A stretch of DNA of 64,000 bases from an uncultured Draconibacterium sp. (GCF_963676735.1 NZ_OY781464.1:3071001-3135000), one strand, 5' to 3'. Positions 25,216 to 34,499 are shown, counted from the stretch's first letter. Notes: generated from the sequence alone by a model not told the origin. Program-made: numbers and translations.

Positions 25216-26676
25216 TTGCTGCAAAAGGCCGTCATACGAACAACTCTTTTTTACCTCATCTCAATTGGGTTTATTTTATTAAACCTATGGTTTGTGGTAC
25301 AAAAGCATATGCTTTATGCCAATGTTTTACCCCTTGTTTTTGCCATTGTTTTACTGGCCGTTTATTCGTTTGACAAGGTAGTTTACCTGATTGCCTTTCT
25401 GGCACCCTTGTCCATTCCTCTTCGCGAGTATTTGCCAGGTATCGGATTTGACATGTATATTCCAACCGAGCCCCTGCTCTTTGGCCTGCTCATCCTCTTT
25501 GTTCTAAAAATTATTCAGCAACGAGAATTTGATCGAAAAATTCTCTTACACCCAATTTCTCTGGCTGTTTATTTGAATCTATTTTGGATTTTAATAACCA
25601 GTGTTACCAGCAGCATGCCCATTGTTTCGTTTAAATTTTTACTAATGCGCATTTGGTTTGTTGTTGGCCTGTACCTGCTAACAGCGAAACTATTCAGCAA
25701 GGGTAAAAACATGGAAAAATATGTATGGCTTTATGTTTTTCCGCTTATGTTGGTTATTGCCTATTCTACCTATCGGCACCTGGGCTATGGCTTGTGGAAT
25801 AAACAAGCTGCGCACTTTGTAGTGTCGCCATTTTACCGCGACCATACTTCCTACGGAGCGGCCACCGCTTTTTATTTACCTTTTTTGGTGATGTTTACAC
25901 TGAACAACTATTTCACAAAAAAAATGCGATTTTTGGCTGCACTGGCACTGGCGGTGGTTTTTCTGGGTTTTGTTTTATCTTACAGCCGGGCAGCCTGGCT
26001 AAGTATTGCACTTGCATTTGGTGTTTGGTGCATTATTAAATTAGGTATTCGTTTCAGAACACTATTCTTTACAATGGTTTCGGTTATTGGTTTATTTGTG
26101 ATGTTTCAGTCGCAAATTCTTATGAAACTCGAGCAAAACTCGGAAGAATCATCAGCAAATATGATGACCCACATTTCATCGATGGCAAACATTAGCTCCG
26201 ACGCCTCGAACCTGGAGCGAATAAACCGCTGGAGTTGCGCCCTGCGCATGTTCGCCGAAAAACCGGTTTTTGGTTACGGACCGGGAACCTACATGTTTAA
26301 ATATGCACCGTATCAACTGAGTAAAGACCGAACAATTATTAGCACCAACTCAGCCGACGGAGGTAACGCCCACAGCGAATATTTTGGGCCCATGGCTGAA
26401 TCCGGAGTAATGGGAATTGTAACTTACCTGCTCATTATTGCCATGGTTATTTACACTGCTGTTAATAGCTACACCCGACTAAATGATTACCGGTTGAAAT
26501 CTATTGTTTTGGCTGCACTCATTGGGCTAATTACCTATTACATTCACGGTTTAATGAATAACTTTTTGGATACCGATAAAATTTCGGTGCCTTTTTGGGG
26601 GTTCACGGCAATGGTTGTTGCCATAGATATAATTTCGCGGCAATCAGCAAAAGAAACAACCAGCAAGCCCGGGTAA
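25216..26676 (+). CDS. O-antigen ligase/polymerase-like polytopic membrane protein
   Basis: About 486 residues with 10-12 hydrophobic helices and a large periplasmic loop (about 310-395) containing RINRWSCALRMFAEKPVFGY and GNAHSEYFGPMAESGVMGI, the Wzy_C/O-antigen ligase pattern (NxH near the loop end). No ATG precedes the first membrane helix; the TTG at 25216, just after the Wzz-like stop, is the most economical start, and the first internal ATG would cut off that helix. It likely polymerises or ligates a surface polysaccharide together with the Wzz-like protein. Confidence 0.78.
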   Translation: MLQKAVIRTTLFYLISIGFILLNLWFVVQKHMLYANVLPLVFAIVLLAVYSFDKVVYLIAFLAPLSIPLREYLPGIGFDMYIPTEPLLFGLLILFVLKIIQQREFDRKILLHPISLAVYLNLFWILITSVTSSMPIVSFKFLLMRIWFVVGLYLLTAKLFSKGKNMEKYVWLYVFPLMLVIAYSTYRHLGYGLWNKQAAHFVVSPFYRDHTSYGAATAFYLPFLVMFTLNNYFTKKMRFLAALALAVVFLGFVLSYSRAAWLSIALAFGVWCIIKLGIRFRTLFFTMVSVIGLFVMFQSQILMKLEQNSEESSANMMTHISSMANISSDASNLERINRWSCALRMFAEKPVFGYGPGTYMFKYAPYQLSKDRTIISTNSADGGNAHSEYFGPMAESGVMGIVTYLLIIAMVIYTAVNSYTRLNDYRLKSIVLAALIGLITYYIHGLMNNFLDTDKISVPFWGFTAMVVAIDIISRQSAKETTSKPG

Positions 26677-26698
26677 CACGGTTTTAACATCCAAAGAT

Positions 26699-27094
26699 CT
26701 AATTTAAATAGCTCGCTAATTCCGAAAGTTTCATCTGGCGATCCATTGAAAACGATGTGCTCTCGCGCTCAACTTTGGACAGTAAAAAATAGGCTTTCCG
26801 AAAGAAATTTATTTTGCGTTCCTTTTCCTGCGTCAGCTCGCCCTGTTCTTTTAAAACAAAGGCAACCATCTCTATTTGCTCGTTTCCAAGTTCTTTTTTA
26901 GTTTCCAATAGCTCCGTCAGCTCTTCAATCGAAAGTTTTTCGATAACCTCATCAATTTTAAGAAACGAATAAAAACGTTGAATTTCTTCTTCAGCTTGCT
27001 CAACTTCTCCTTTTTTTCGGTAACGCAAAATCTTCTGAATAACCTCAAACAAAAGCATTAGTTGGCGCATCAGGTAATCTTTCTCCACTCCCAT
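26699..27094 (-). CDS. Small helical protein of unknown function
   Basis: About 131 residues from the ATG at 27094 (MGVEKDYLMRQLMLLFEVIQ), all predicted alpha-helical and highly charged, with no signal peptide or membrane segment. The MxxxKDYLMRQ opening recalls the DUF6483-type family, but I cannot confirm it. A longer form from 27163 would overlap the divergent DUF5522 gene and its -7 box, so the shorter start is preferred. It is convergent with the O-antigen-ligase-like gene. Confidence 0.65.
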   Translation of the reverse strand: MGVEKDYLMRQLMLLFEVIQKILRYRKKGEVEQAEEEIQRFYSFLKIDEVIEKLSIEELTELLETKKELGNEQIEMVAFVLKEQGELTQEKERKINFFRKAYFLLSKVERESTSFSMDRQMKLSELASYLN

Positions 27095-27139
27095 AATAAA
27101 AACTCTAATTCTGTTTTCGGAAAGATAAGTCAATTTGGC

Positions 27140-27147
27140 TACTTTTG
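27140..27147 (+). promoter_or_regulatory. -7 box for the DUF5522-fmt transcription unit
   Basis: TACTTTTG fully matches TAnnTTTG, 14 bp before the ATG at 27162. It supports this start over an in-frame one at 27135, which would lie upstream of the box. Confidence 0.45.
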
Positions 27148-27161
27148 GAAAAAATTTGAAC

Positions 27162-27362
27162 ATGGGATATTTCGACGACCTTTTTCCGGACAGCTATGAA
27201 GACGAATTAAAGGAAGGAAAAGACTTTTACATGGAAAATGGTTACCGGGTAATGACCGAATCATACCTGGTTAACCGTGGCTATTGTTGTGCCAACGGTT
27301 GCCGCCACTGCCCTTACTGGCCAAAGGCTCAAAAAGGAAATACCACGCTCAGAAAAAAATAG
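27162..27362 (+). CDS. DUF5522-like small cysteine-rich protein
   Basis: A 66-residue protein whose C-terminal half carries the motif YCCANGCRHCPY, four Cys plus a His that probably bind a metal. This is the pattern of the DUF5522 family, small proteins of unknown role widespread in Bacteroidota. It ends 2 bp before fmt and must be co-transcribed with it, which hints at a link with translation initiation or tRNA metabolism, although nothing more direct is seen. Confidence 0.8.
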   Translation: MGYFDDLFPDSYEDELKEGKDFYMENGYRVMTESYLVNRGYCCANGCRHCPYWPKAQKGNTTLRKK

Positions 27363-27364
27363 AT

Positions 27365-28339
27365 ATGCAAGGAAAAGAGCTAAGAATAGTTTTTATGGGA
27401 ACACCCGATTTTGCGGTGGCCAGTTTAAAAGCACTGGTTGATGGCGGTTATAATGTTGTTGGTGTTATTACTGCTCCCGACCGGCCTGCCGGACGCGGAA
27501 AAAAATTGCATCAATCGGCAGTAAAACAATATGCTGTTGAGCAAAATTTAACTGTACTTCAACCCGAAAAACTCAAAAACCCTGGGTTTATTGACGAGCT
27601 AAAAGCTTTAAAAGCCGATTTGCAAGTAGTTGTTGCTTTTAGAATGTTACCGGAAATTGTTTGGGATATGCCCCGTCTGGGTACTTTTAACCTGCATGGT
27701 TCGTTATTGCCGCAATATCGCGGAGCTGCCCCTTTAAACTGGGCCATTATTAATGGGGAAAACCAAACCGGCGTTACCACTTTTTTACTCGATCATAAAA
27801 TTGATACCGGCAAAATTCTTTTCCGTAAATCAATTGATATTTGGGAAAACGACACGGTTGGCACCATTCACGACAGCTTAATGAACATAGGCGCAAATCT
27901 GGTTATTGAAACGGTTGATGCACTTGCGTCGGGCAATTGCCAGGCTATTCCGCAAGAAGAACTGGTTGCTGAAAGTGATGAAATAAAACATGCACCAAAA
28001 ATTTTTAAAGAAGATTGTAAAATTAACTGGTTGGCAGATGTTGAAATGGTACGCAACCTTATTCGCGGACTTTCGCCCTACCCTGCCGCGTGGTGCACTT
28101 TGAAACACAAGAAAACGGGCAAAGAAATTGCCACCAAAATATTTATGGCCCTGCGTGTTGAGGATAACAAAAACACGCCTGCAGGAACGTTGGAAAGCGA
28201 TGGGAAAAACTTTTTAAAAGTAGCCTGCTCCAATGGTTGGCTGCAAATTACCGACCTGCAAATCGCCGGAAAGAAAAGAATGAAAGTTCAGGATTTTCTT
28301 CGGGGATTTCAACAGATAGAAGAATATACTTTTAAATAA
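27365..28339 (+). CDS. fmt: Methionyl-tRNA formyltransferase
   Basis: A 324-residue enzyme that formylates Met-tRNA(fMet) using 10-formyl-tetrahydrofolate. The N-terminal Rossmann-type domain begins with RIVFMGTPDFAVASLKAL. The formyltransferase signature FNLHGSLLPQYRGAAPLNWA contains the catalytic Asn/His context. The C-terminal domain (about 210-320) binds tRNA. Length is normal. The ATG at 27365 follows the DUF5522 gene by 2 bp; an upstream frame start would overlap that gene without giving family-like sequence. Confidence 0.97.
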   Translation: MQGKELRIVFMGTPDFAVASLKALVDGGYNVVGVITAPDRPAGRGKKLHQSAVKQYAVEQNLTVLQPEKLKNPGFIDELKALKADLQVVVAFRMLPEIVWDMPRLGTFNLHGSLLPQYRGAAPLNWAIINGENQTGVTTFLLDHKIDTGKILFRKSIDIWENDTVGTIHDSLMNIGANLVIETVDALASGNCQAIPQEELVAESDEIKHAPKIFKEDCKINWLADVEMVRNLIRGLSPYPAAWCTLKHKKTGKEIATKIFMALRVEDNKNTPAGTLESDGKNFLKVACSNGWLQITDLQIAGKKRMKVQDFLRGFQQIEEYTFK

Positions 28340-28348
28340 AAATAAGTT

Positions 28349-28381
28349 AGTGATAGTATCACTTGAAGTGATACTATCACT
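28349..28381. terminator. Nested palindromic hairpin between fmt and the convergent DUF6249-like gene
   Basis: AGTGATAGTATCACT (28349-28363), loop TGA, AGTGATACTATCACT (28367-28381) form a perfect 15-bp stem. Each arm is itself a 7-1-7 palindrome. It lies between two convergent genes and probably terminates both, although there is no long T run. Confidence 0.55.
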
Positions 28382-28389
28382 ACTATCAA

Positions 28390-28749
28390 CTATTTCTTAA
28401 CGGCTTTTCCGTTCATGATAAAGAAATAAATCAGGAAACCGAGCGCAATACAAACCATCAGAATACCGATGGGTAACACGGCCTGGTGTCCGCGCACCAT
28501 TTCGCGATTAAACAAGCCCAGTACTTCAATAATAATAAAACCTAAGCCCGTCATTAAGGCAACCAGCCCCCACTTTAACGACGGGTAACGGTTTGACTCA
28601 TCATTTTCGCTCTTTGGTTCTTCCAAAATTCCTACTCTATCGTACTGTTCTGCTTTTATCAACTTCCTTTTTAATAAGTGTGTTGAAAATAACCGAATGA
28701 TGTGGTACGATCCGAAAAATACGATTGCAACGGCAATTAATTCTGTCAT
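28390..28749 (-). CDS. DUF6249-like small membrane protein
   Basis: A 119-residue protein with a hydrophobic N-terminal helix (about 3-24), a charged cytoplasmic loop (about 26-58) and two further helices (about 61-81 and 91-112). It resembles the DUF6249 family of small integral membrane proteins of Bacteroidota, whose function is unknown. The gene is separated by 78 bp from the DUF3667 gene upstream and could be part of the same minus-strand unit. Confidence 0.65.
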   Translation of the reverse strand: MTELIAVAIVFFGSYHIIRLFSTHLLKRKLIKAEQYDRVGILEEPKSENDESNRYPSLKWGLVALMTGLGFIIIEVLGLFNREMVRGHQAVLPIGILMVCIALGFLIYFFIMNGKAVKK

Positions 28750-28827
28750 AATTATTTGTTTTAATTTATTTTCTGACCGTTTGACTACGGAAGATTATAA
28801 AATGTTGCAAGTTTTTCAGAATAATTT

Positions 28828-29913
28828 TTAAAGGAGATTGATTGCATCCAAAAAAGCCAGTAAAATAACGGTAACGAAAACAATGTTATACATAAATGAC
28901 AGCGCAAAAAACTTGAGCACAACTTTTACCAGCGACTGCCCATAAAACTTTTTAACAGCAATTATTATGTACACGGGAACAGAAAAAACCAAAATACTAC
29001 TAATTACTCCTGTTTTTACTTCAAAAAGCAGGTTCAGGCCAATCACTAAAGACAATACCATAAAAATGAAAGCATGAATGTGAATGGAAAATACCAGATG
29101 ACGCATGTAGTTTTGTTTCCGGCGAATGTAAATCAGTTTTAGAATAAGCGCAAACAAAGGCAACAGTAGAAAAAATGCATACGAAATGTATTTTAATATT
29201 TTAGCTACAGTGGCTTCAGGCGAACGCAGCAACTGAATGTTTTTGTGAAGTTCAGCTTGTTTATCGGGGTCGGTTTCACTTTGTAGCTCTTCCTGCATTT
29301 TGTCGGCCTGTTTATTCAGCGCCAGCCTGATATTGCGCGAATCGCCCCAATTTCCAAAATCGATCGTCTTTGCCTTTTTTCCAATATTAATACTATCCAG
29401 GTTAATATCATTTTCAGCAAAAACATCGTTTAGCGCTTGCTTCTCTTCTGGTGTAAGTTCATCATTTATCTGGTTAATTATAGAATCGGCCGCAACAATA
29501 GAAGTCGAGTCAATTTTAACTTTTGCATCCTTTAAATCTGAATCTAAAACAGTTGAAAGCCCCCGATTGGTAGCAATTTGGAGTAAAAAGAAGAGAACAA
29601 AACTAACAAAAACAAAAATTCGAAAAGGAGGTGTATAACGTATGCGTCGTCCGGCAAAATACTCTTTTGTTAAAAATCCGGGCCTGGCAACCAAGGCAAA
29701 CAATGTTTTAAAAAACCGTGTATCGAAAGCAAAAAAGTCGCCCAAAAAATTAATAAAGATAAAACCAAAAGGCCGGTCATATTCTTTAACTGCCTGCCCA
29801 CAATTCGGACAGTAATGTCCCGAGAAATTTGTTCCGCAGTTTAAACATTCAAGATTGATGTAATCCGCCTCGTTGACTTTTCGCGTAAAACGTTGTTTGA
29901 GTTTATACCACAT
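28828..29913 (-). CDS. DUF3667-like zinc-ribbon membrane protein
   Basis: A 361-residue protein that begins with a zinc ribbon (CLNCGTNFSGHYCPNCGQ, about 23-40), then a conserved aromatic segment (FINFLGDFFAFDTRFFKTL) and about five hydrophobic helices, one near 100-120 and four in the C-terminal third. Between them is a charged coiled-coil-like domain (about 140-225). This is the layout of the DUF3667 family, membrane proteins of unknown function common in this phylum. The start overlaps the end of the CvpA gene by 11 bp, implying coupling. Confidence 0.8.
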   Translation of the reverse strand: MWYKLKQRFTRKVNEADYINLECLNCGTNFSGHYCPNCGQAVKEYDRPFGFIFINFLGDFFAFDTRFFKTLFALVARPGFLTKEYFAGRRIRYTPPFRIFVFVSFVLFFLLQIATNRGLSTVLDSDLKDAKVKIDSTSIVAADSIINQINDELTPEEKQALNDVFAENDINLDSINIGKKAKTIDFGNWGDSRNIRLALNKQADKMQEELQSETDPDKQAELHKNIQLLRSPEATVAKILKYISYAFFLLLPLFALILKLIYIRRKQNYMRHLVFSIHIHAFIFMVLSLVIGLNLLFEVKTGVISSILVFSVPVYIIIAVKKFYGQSLVKVVLKFFALSFMYNIVFVTVILLAFLDAINLL

Positions 29914-30427
29914 GTTCTTTTTTCTGATTATCTTTCATATCAATTTCCCATACATCAATAAACGGGAAAATTGAAGGGGCAAACGACCGAATAGGTTCGT
30001 ACATGCGTGAGTTAGCTTTGGTCTCGCGAGGAAGAATATGTACGTCTTCATCAATTTTATCGAAAACTACCAGAACAATACTCAGAATTAAGGCTGATTT
30101 TAAAATACCAAAAACCAGGCCTGCCAGTTTGTTGACAAAACCAAGCAACACTGCTTCAGCAAGTTTACTTACTGTATTGCCAACAATGTGCACCAAAACA
30201 ACAATTACAACAAAAGTAATTACAAAAGAAATAATGTTCATATGGTCCGATTTCATATTAAAATTCTCTATAAGAAAATCGGTGGTGATGTACGAAAATT
30301 TGATGGCTCCCCAAATTCCAAGAATAAGAGCAGCCAATGATGCAATTTCAGCAATCAGTCCTTTTCTGAAACCATTTATTGCAGCCAGCAACAAAATTAT
30401 GCCTAAAACAATATCGATGTAATTCAT
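29903..30427 (-). CDS. CvpA-family inner-membrane protein
   Basis: A 174-residue protein with four hydrophobic helices, starting MNYIDIVLGIILLLAAINGF, followed by RKGLIAEIASLAALILGI, the classical CvpA beginning. The family is linked to colicin V production and envelope homeostasis; its molecular function is not settled. The ATG at 30427 begins directly with the first helix; an ATG 17 codons upstream adds a polar leader and is less likely. It overlaps the DUF3667 gene by 11 bp. Confidence 0.88.
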   Translation of the reverse strand: MNYIDIVLGIILLLAAINGFRKGLIAEIASLAALILGIWGAIKFSYITTDFLIENFNMKSDHMNIISFVITFVVIVVLVHIVGNTVSKLAEAVLLGFVNKLAGLVFGILKSALILSIVLVVFDKIDEDVHILPRETKANSRMYEPIRSFAPSIFPFIDVWEIDMKDNQKKEHVV

Positions 30428-30627
30428 AATGTAATTTATTTGGTCGTCAGGTATCCCCGAAAAAATCAGCTGATTCAACTAAGCAGTGGTAAATATAAAA
30501 AATCAGATTCAGTATAAAAACCGGCGAATCGGTGAGGTATCATTTTTTTAAGTTAAACGGTATTGTTTTATCATTTATTTTCTGAAATACTTATAAAATT
30601 CGGCTATTAAACCTAAAGATGGGCTTG

Positions 30628-30635
30628 TATATTTG
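30628..30635 (+). promoter_or_regulatory. -7 box before the GH3-auxin-family gene
   Basis: TATATTTG is a full TAnnTTTG match, 48 bp before the ATG at 30684. The -33 element is not evident. Confidence 0.35.
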
Positions 30636-30683
30636 AAGCAATTATTCATAAATTTGGCATCCGTATCAATAAACGTAAAAAAC

Positions 30684-32204
30684 ATGCCTTTACTAAATTC
30701 AGTAATAAAGTGGGTTAATATTAAGCGAAACTACCAAATACAGTATTACCGCGAGTACCCGCACGAAATACAGAATGAAACCTTATTTAGTCTTTTACAA
30801 AGTGCAAAAAATACAGAATGGGGTAAAGCGCACCGTTTTGCTGATATAAATACGCATGAGACTTTTCAGGCAGCAATGCCCTTACAAACCTACAATGATA
30901 TTAAACCCTATGTTGAGCGTTTACGACAGGGAGAAAGAGATTTGCTTTGGCCCGGAGAAGTAAAATGGTTTGCCAAATCGAGTGGCACCACCAGCGATAA
31001 AAGCAAGTTTATTCCTGTAACGCGCGAAGCTCTTGAAGATTGCCATTTAAGAGGGCCAAAAGATATTTTTGCACAATACATCACTTCTAATCCCGAGTCG
31101 AAAGTTTTAAAAGGGAAAATACTAACCCTTGGCGGCAGTCACCGGGTAAATAATTTTAATAACAATTCATATCATGGCGATTTGTCGGCCATAATGATTG
31201 AAAATGAGCCATTCTGGTCGGACCTGTTTCGAACGCCTGCTGCAGAAATTGCACTTATTGAGGAGTTTGAAGAAAAAGTTGAAAAGATAATTGAGACTAC
31301 TCTCGACCAAAATGTAACAGCCTTTGCCGGGGTTCCATCGTGGTACCTCGTTCTTTTTAAACGTATTTTGGAAAAAACAGGCGCAGCCAACCTACTTGAA
31401 GTGTGGCCCAACCTGGAGGTGTTTGCCCATGGCGGTGTAAATTTCGATCCTTACCGCGAGCAATACCGAAAGTTTATTCCTTCAACACAAATGCATTACC
31501 TTGAAACCTATAATGCATCGGAAGGATTTTTTGGCATACAGGATAACGAACACCGCGATGACATGTTGCTAATGCTTGATTATGGCATTTACTATGAGTT
31601 TATCCCCATGTCGGAATTTGGAAATGATAATCCGCGCGTACTAAGTCTGGAAGAGGTAGAATTAAACGAGAATTATGCGCTGGTTATTTCAACCAATGCC
31701 GGCTTATGGCGCTATGTTATTGGCGACACCATAAAATTTACGTGTAAATACCCCTTTAAAATTAAGGTTACCGGCCGTACCAAACATTTTATAAATGCTT
31801 TTGGCGAAGAGCTGATTATAGACAATGCGGAACAAGCACTGAAAGTTGCCTGCCACCATACCGGGGCTATTGTAAACGAATACACCGCCGGCCCGGTTTT
31901 TATGGCCGACAACCAAAAAGGCGCGCACCAATGGATAATCGAGTTTGAAACCCCGCCCAAAGATATTGACCACTTTAAACAAATACTCGATAATTCCTTA
32001 AAAACACTCAACTCGGATTACGAAGCCAAAAGGCACAAAAATATGACTCTTGAAATGTTGCACCTAACCGTGGCTCCAAAAGGAACATTTTACAACTGGA
32101 TGAAACAACGCGGGAAAGTAGGTGGCCAAAATAAAATCCCCAGGCTGGCCAATAACCGAAAATATCTGGACGAACTTATGAACATTCTGAAGGCTGGCCG
32201 ATAA
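30684..32204 (+). CDS. GH3 auxin-responsive-promoter-family adenylating enzyme homologue
   Basis: A 506-residue ANL-superfamily protein related to plant GH3 acyl-acid amido synthetases. The ATP-binding motif is AKSSGTTSDKSKFIPVT (about 109-125). YNASEGFFG (about 277-285) and YVIGDTIKF (about 342-350) match the acyl-adenylate motifs. Bacterial homologues are widespread but mostly uncharacterised, so neither substrate nor amine partner is known. This family is unrelated to glycoside hydrolase family 3 despite the name. The ATG at 30684 was chosen over an in-frame TTG at 30633. The next gene, a nucleoside kinase, follows after 39 bp. Confidence 0.88.
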   Translation: MPLLNSVIKWVNIKRNYQIQYYREYPHEIQNETLFSLLQSAKNTEWGKAHRFADINTHETFQAAMPLQTYNDIKPYVERLRQGERDLLWPGEVKWFAKSSGTTSDKSKFIPVTREALEDCHLRGPKDIFAQYITSNPESKVLKGKILTLGGSHRVNNFNNNSYHGDLSAIMIENEPFWSDLFRTPAAEIALIEEFEEKVEKIIETTLDQNVTAFAGVPSWYLVLFKRILEKTGAANLLEVWPNLEVFAHGGVNFDPYREQYRKFIPSTQMHYLETYNASEGFFGIQDNEHRDDMLLMLDYGIYYEFIPMSEFGNDNPRVLSLEEVELNENYALVISTNAGLWRYVIGDTIKFTCKYPFKIKVTGRTKHFINAFGEELIIDNAEQALKVACHHTGAIVNEYTAGPVFMADNQKGAHQWIIEFETPPKDIDHFKQILDNSLKTLNSDYEAKRHKNMTLEMLHLTVAPKGTFYNWMKQRGKVGGQNKIPRLANNRKYLDELMNILKAGR

Positions 32205-32243
32205 ATTTTTTATACTTTAGAATTTCAAAAAAATACATCGAAT

Positions 32244-32858
32244 ATGCACATTGCAATAGCAGGAAATATAGGTGCCGGAAAAACGACACTCAGCGAACTT
32301 CTGGCCAAACATTACAACTGGACACCACATTACGAGGACGTTGATGAAAATCCATACCTAAACGATTTTTACAACGATATGCAGCGTTGGTCTTTTAACC
32401 TGCAAATTTACTTCCTTAACTCGCGTTTTAAGCAAATAATCGACATTCGGAAATCGGGTAAAACAATTATTCAAGACCGCACCATTTACGAAGATGCCGA
32501 AATTTTTGCACCAAACTTACATGCCATGGGGCTGATGAGCACCCGCGATTTTGGCAATTACAAATCGTTGTTCGACCTCATGGCAAGCCTTATTCAACCA
32601 CCTGATTTGATGATTTATTTACGGGCTTCAATTCCTACCCTGGTCAACCAAATTCAAAAGCGTGGCCGCGAGTACGAAAATTCAATCCGCCTGGATTATT
32701 TAAAACAGCTAAACGAGCGCTACGAAAACTGGATTAGCGGCTACAAAATGGGGAAATTATTGATTATTAATGTTGATGATCTTGATTTTACCGCTAACCC
32801 GGAAGACCTGAGTTATGTGATTGATAAAATTGATGCTCAGATTCACGGTTTATTTTAG
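32244..32858 (+). CDS. Deoxynucleoside kinase family protein
   Basis: A 204-residue P-loop kinase that phosphorylates deoxynucleosides for salvage. The P-loop is GNIGAGKTT at about 7-15, the substrate-binding DVDENPYLNDFY follows, the DRx motif is QDRTIYEDAEIF (about 79-90), and the lid is rich in Arg (RGREYENSIRLDYL). Length and motifs match the bacterial dNK/dGK family. Base specificity cannot be read. A strong terminator follows. Confidence 0.93.
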   Translation: MHIAIAGNIGAGKTTLSELLAKHYNWTPHYEDVDENPYLNDFYNDMQRWSFNLQIYFLNSRFKQIIDIRKSGKTIIQDRTIYEDAEIFAPNLHAMGLMSTRDFGNYKSLFDLMASLIQPPDLMIYLRASIPTLVNQIQKRGREYENSIRLDYLKQLNERYENWISGYKMGKLLIINVDDLDFTANPEDLSYVIDKIDAQIHGLF

Positions 32859-32878
32859 AGCTTTTACCACAGCATATA

Positions 32879-32923
32879 AAAAGAACTGCCATTTCAATTT
32901 TCATTTGAAATGGCAGTTCTTTT
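32879..32923. terminator. Strong bidirectional terminator
   Basis: AAGAACTGCCATTTCAA (32881-32897) pairs perfectly with TTGAAATGGCAGTTCTT (32905-32921), flanked by A and T runs. It serves the convergent deoxynucleoside kinase and adenosine-kinase-like genes. Confidence 0.9.
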
Positions 32924-32932
32924 ATGAATAGA

Positions 32933-33928
32933 TTAGCCTACAATCTTTTCAATTTCGGCTTTAACTTCCGGCCATTGTTCATCAGCCAGGTTTGGCCCCA
33001 TTACTTCTACAACTTTTCCGGAAACAAGCGCTGCAATTTTACCACAAACTTCAAGCGTGTAACCTTTGGTTAGGCCATAAAAAAAACCTGCCGCGTAGGC
33101 GTCACCCGCGCCTGTTGTGTCCAATGCCTTTGCAGGAATAACACCTACACGAGCCACAGCATTACCTTGTTTTATCATCGAGCCATCTTTTCCCACTTTT
33201 ACAACAGCAATTTTATTGCCTTTCGCAATTTCGTGCAACGCTGCCTCCGGGTCTAGTCCCGTATACGATTTGGCCTCTTCTTCATTGGCAAAAACAATAT
33301 CAACATAATCGTTAATAAGCGTTTTCAGAAAATCAAGATTGGCTTCCACAACATTAAAGCTCGATAAATCGATGGCAATTTTAGCACCTGCTCTGCTGGC
33401 GGCCACCGCACAAGCCTTAATCAAAGCATGGTTAAAAACCAGGTAGCCTTCAATGTATACATATTCATATCCGCGAAACAAATCTTCGCTTACCTCTTCG
33501 GGCAACATTTCGGCAGCAGCACCAAGGTAGGTTGCCATGGTACGTTCCGAATCGGGACTTACCAGGCCCATTACTCTCCCGGTAGCACTTTCACTCTCGA
33601 ACAAATGTGTTTTTACGCCACGCTTTTCAAAATCATTCCGAAACAAATCACCCAACTCATCGCGGCCAATTTTGCCCATGTAACCGGCATTACCACCAAG
33701 GTTAGCAAGTGCACGCATTGAGTTGGCAACAGATCCTCCGGTGGCCAGTTCACTCTTGTCCGAAAACGTAGCGTCATAAATTACTTTCGATTTTACCGCA
33801 TCAACCAATGTCATACTGCCACGAGGTAAACCAAATTGTTCAAGCACGGCATCGCTTTCTAAAACAGAAATTACATCAACTAAGGCATTGCCCAAACCTA
33901 AAACTGCCGGAGAATTATCTTTTGTCAT
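32933..33928 (-). CDS. PfkB-family carbohydrate/adenosine kinase
   Basis: A 331-residue ribokinase-fold kinase. The motif GGSVANSMRALANLGG (about 56-71) binds the sugar moiety and DTTGAGDAYAAGFFYG (about 272-287) is the ATP/catalytic signature with Asp of GAGD as base. The N-terminus VLGLGNALVDVISVLESD and the overall pattern are those of the bacterial proteins usually annotated as adenosine kinase. The substrate (adenosine or other nucleoside) is inferred. The ATG at 33928 gives the family-like N-terminus; one 11 codons earlier is possible. Confidence 0.88.
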   Translation of the reverse strand: MTKDNSPAVLGLGNALVDVISVLESDAVLEQFGLPRGSMTLVDAVKSKVIYDATFSDKSELATGGSVANSMRALANLGGNAGYMGKIGRDELGDLFRNDFEKRGVKTHLFESESATGRVMGLVSPDSERTMATYLGAAAEMLPEEVSEDLFRGYEYVYIEGYLVFNHALIKACAVAASRAGAKIAIDLSSFNVVEANLDFLKTLINDYVDIVFANEEEAKSYTGLDPEAALHEIAKGNKIAVVKVGKDGSMIKQGNAVARVGVIPAKALDTTGAGDAYAAGFFYGLTKGYTLEVCGKIAALVSGKVVEVMGPNLADEQWPEVKAEIEKIVG

Positions 33929-34043
33929 TTTTTTAAATTTTTGCGTTGCAAATATCAGCATTTTTATCGAGGTAAGAAAGCATGAACCGGCAAGCTAAAC
34001 CAATCAGCAGGTGTTTTGTTTGTTGTAAAAAGTAAGCATATAC

Positions 34044-34499
34044 ATGAAAATTGAAGCCAACTCGCCAGAGGAATACATAAGCAAATTGAATGAACCCCGA
34101 AAAAGTGCATTTTCAAAACTGCGAAATGTGATAAATGAGAACCTGCCCACAGGTTTTGAAGAAACCATAAGCTATGGAATGATTGGTTATGTAGTTCCAC
34201 ATACTGTTTATTCCGCTGGTTATCATTGCAATCCGAAACTACCCCTTCCCTTTATTAATATTGCCTCGCAGAAAAATTTTGTTGCCCTTTACCATATGGG
34301 CATTTATGCCAATAAAGAACTAATGCAATGGTTTTTAAACGAGTACCCAAAACATTGCTCTACAAAACCCGATATGGGGAAAAGCTGCATCCGTTTTAAA
34401 AAAATCAAACATATTCCGTATGAACTTATTGCAGCATTGGTTGCCAAAATGACTTGCAACGATTGGATTTCCTTGTACGAAAAACAACTAAAATCATAA
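34044..34499 (+). CDS. DUF1801-domain protein
   Basis: A 151-residue soluble protein. EEYISKLNEPRKSAFSKLRN and FEETISYGMIGYVV at the N-terminus and the basic C-terminus with CIRFKKIKHIP match DUF1801 (YdhG-like). The family has a frataxin-like fold; its function is not established. It is monocistronic, divergent from the adenosine-kinase-like gene. Confidence 0.85.
   Translation: MKIEANSPEEYISKLNEPRKSAFSKLRNVINENLPTGFEETISYGMIGYVVPHTVYSAGYHCNPKLPLPFINIASQKNFVALYHMGIYANKELMQWFLNEYPKHCSTKPDMGKSCIRFKKIKHIPYELIAALVAKMTCNDWISLYEKQLKS

Noticed and set aside
30003..30422. 139-codon plus-strand open frame opposite the CvpA gene
   Set aside because: Thr/Ile/Lys-rich translation is the mirror of CvpA membrane helices, not an independent protein.
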